DNA of 37,606 bases, taken from Gordonia namibiensis NBRC 108229 (GTDB lineage Bacteria; Actinomycetota; Actinomycetes; Mycobacteriales; Mycobacteriaceae). The stretch is from the NCBI RefSeq assembly GCF_000298235.1, contig NZ_BAHE01000046.1:1-37606 (forward strand), given 5' to 3'. The notes below the pieces were generated by a model. It was not told where the DNA came from. It did no database searches and saw only the letters and a list, made by a program, of their open reading frames with translations. Shown here in pieces: positions 36,926 to 37,606 of the stretch (positions within the stretch are counted from its first letter, which is position 1; every line of letters begins with the position of its first letter). Made by a program: the position numbers and the translations under genes.

Positions 36926-36943
36926 CGGCCGGCCCGCCGGCCG
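36926..36943. repeat. 7-bp perfect GC hairpin
   Basis: CGGCCGG, CCCG loop, CCGGCCG. It lies between the inverted head fragment and repeat copy D. Confidence 0.6.
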
Positions 36944-36950
36944 CGGGTAC

Positions 36951-37062
36951 TGAGGTGCGAGGTGCGCCAACCTCGCTCCCTGAGGTGTGAGGAGCGTAGC
37001 CGCTGGGCTGAGTAGCGACGAAGGAGCGTATCGAAGTCGACGAGCCTCGAAGGGCTGGCGAC
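36951..37062 (+). repeat. 23-bp direct repeat plus dispersed repeat copy D (88 bp at 36975-37062)
   Basis: The first 23 bases repeat 36602-36624 exactly. Copy D follows with GCTCCCTGAGGTGTGAGGAG, the shared core, and GGGCTGGCGAC; it is one base shorter than copies A and C. It ends 4 bases before the stop codon of the 13E12 gene. Between nadC (36438) and that gene (37067) the whole 628-bp stretch is made of these repeats and hairpins; I see no gene in it. Confidence 0.85.
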
Positions 37063-37066
37063 GTTC

Positions 37067-37606
37067 CTACCCTGAGTTCCCGTACGCGTGGTTGAGAAGT
37101 GCTGAGGCGACCGCGAGTTCGGCAGGTGTGGCGTTGCGGAGGTCGATGACCTCGCGCAGGTGTAGGCGTGGGGTATCGCCGGACTCCGGTTCGGGTCCGT
37201 GGATTTCGTTGCGCACCTGTTTGAGGTGTTCGGCGAATCGGCGGGGTATGTCGGGTCGTCGGTTGATGCGTTCAGGGTTGGGTGGTGCGCCGGGTTCGGC
37301 GTTGAGCCGCCAGGCGCAACGCCCTTCATCGGGTCCTTCGCGGACCATTCGGGTGGTGTAGCCGCCGGGTTGGTTGCTGACCATGCGGTTGTGTTTCGGA
37401 CACGCCGGTGCGAGGTCGGTGATGTCGGTGAGTCCGCCATCGGCCCAATCCAGTTGGGCGTGATGCATCTCGACGTGTGCGGCGGCGAGGTCGCAGCCAG
37501 GGGTGGAGCAGCTTTCGCCGTCGGGCCGGGCGAAGGACACCAGTCGTTGTTCGCGGGTGGCCAGGCGTTTGCCGCGTCCGAAGTACAGCGGGACGGCGGT
37601 CGCGTC
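37067..37606 (-). CDS. 3' part of a 13E12-family DUF222/HNH endonuclease-like gene
   Basis: About 179 residues are visible, open to the right window edge, so the start and the N-terminal DUF222 domain lie outside. The visible part contains PLYFGRGKRLATREQRL and then the HNH domain: CSTPGCDLAAAHVEMHH, DWADGGLTDITDLAPACPKHN, with paired cysteines (CSTPGC, ACPKH) and histidines of the HNH fold. This is the signature of the 13E12 repeat family, found in many copies in Gordonia, Rhodococcus and mycobacteria; their role is unknown and mobility has been suspected. After the HNH domain come ~100 residues of variable sequence ending in SALLNHAYGNSG. The gene abuts the repeat island. Confidence 0.88.
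   Translation of the reverse strand, partial: DATAVPLYFGRGKRLATREQRLVSFARPDGESCSTPGCDLAAAHVEMHHAQLDWADGGLTDITDLAPACPKHNRMVSNQPGGYTTRMVREGPDEGRCAWRLNAEPGAPPNPERINRRPDIPRRFAEHLKQVRNEIHGPEPESGDTPRLHLREVIDLRNATPAELAVASALLNHAYGNSG

Overview
The window is a 37.6-kb piece of a high-GC actinobacterial chromosome, most likely Gordonia or a close mycolic-acid relative (Mycobacteriales). Reasons: the gene order largely follows the Mycobacterium tuberculosis stretch Rv1559-Rv1596 (ilvA, treZ/treY/treX, acyltransferase, bioA-bioF-bioD, bioB with its small auxiliary gene, a DUF2567 membrane protein, nrtR, nadA/nadC); there is a complete yrbE-mce lipid-import operon; GTG/TTG starts and ATGA gene overlaps are common; and the right edge enters a 13E12-type DUF222/HNH gene. 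The genus is an inference from gene content.

Left part (1-6.9 kb): the end of a tail-anchored protein, dnaE1 (replicative polymerase with an apparently intact PHP proofreading site), a small membrane protein, a secreted SMP-30-like beta-propeller on the minus strand, and ilvA. A strong 14-bp hairpin ends ilvA and treZ, which converge.

Trehalose/mce part (6.9-23.4 kb): treZ and the treY-glgX(treX) pair, normally adjacent, are separated by a complete nine-gene plus-strand mce operon (yrbEA, yrbEB, mceA-F, Mce-associated protein). MceD and MceE both carry lipoboxes. GlgX/TreX has an acidic low-complexity insertion of about 105 residues without a single basic residue. GlgX, TreY and TreZ debranch glycogen, make maltooligosyl-trehalose and release trehalose, which these bacteria use for osmoprotection and mycolate carriers.

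Biotin part (23.5-31.9 kb): an acyltransferase-3/SGNH membrane protein, a TetR regulator (probable BioQ) facing bioA-bioF-bioD across three phased 17-bp palindromes, then bioB, the BsaP-like small cysteine protein and a DUF2567 membrane protein. BioD carries about 33 extra residues just after its P-loop; much of this DNA is a copy of a dispersed repeat that also occurs in three intergenic places here.

NAD part (31.9-36.4 kb): an NrtR-type NUDIX/winged-helix regulator, then an accessory methionine aminopeptidase, an XRE regulator and a DUF1990 protein placed between nrtR and nadA. A 9-5-9 palindrome lies at the likely nadA start site. nadA overlaps nadC by 4 bp and nadB is missing.

Right end (36.4-37.6 kb): a 49-nt hairpin, a 0.5-kb array of degenerate repeat units with further hairpins, and the 3' part of a 13E12 HNH gene. 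Several genes (glgX, treZ, bioQ, nrtR, xre, perhaps bsaP) have a TANNNT -10 element 6-8 nt before the start codon, which suggests leaderless transcripts.
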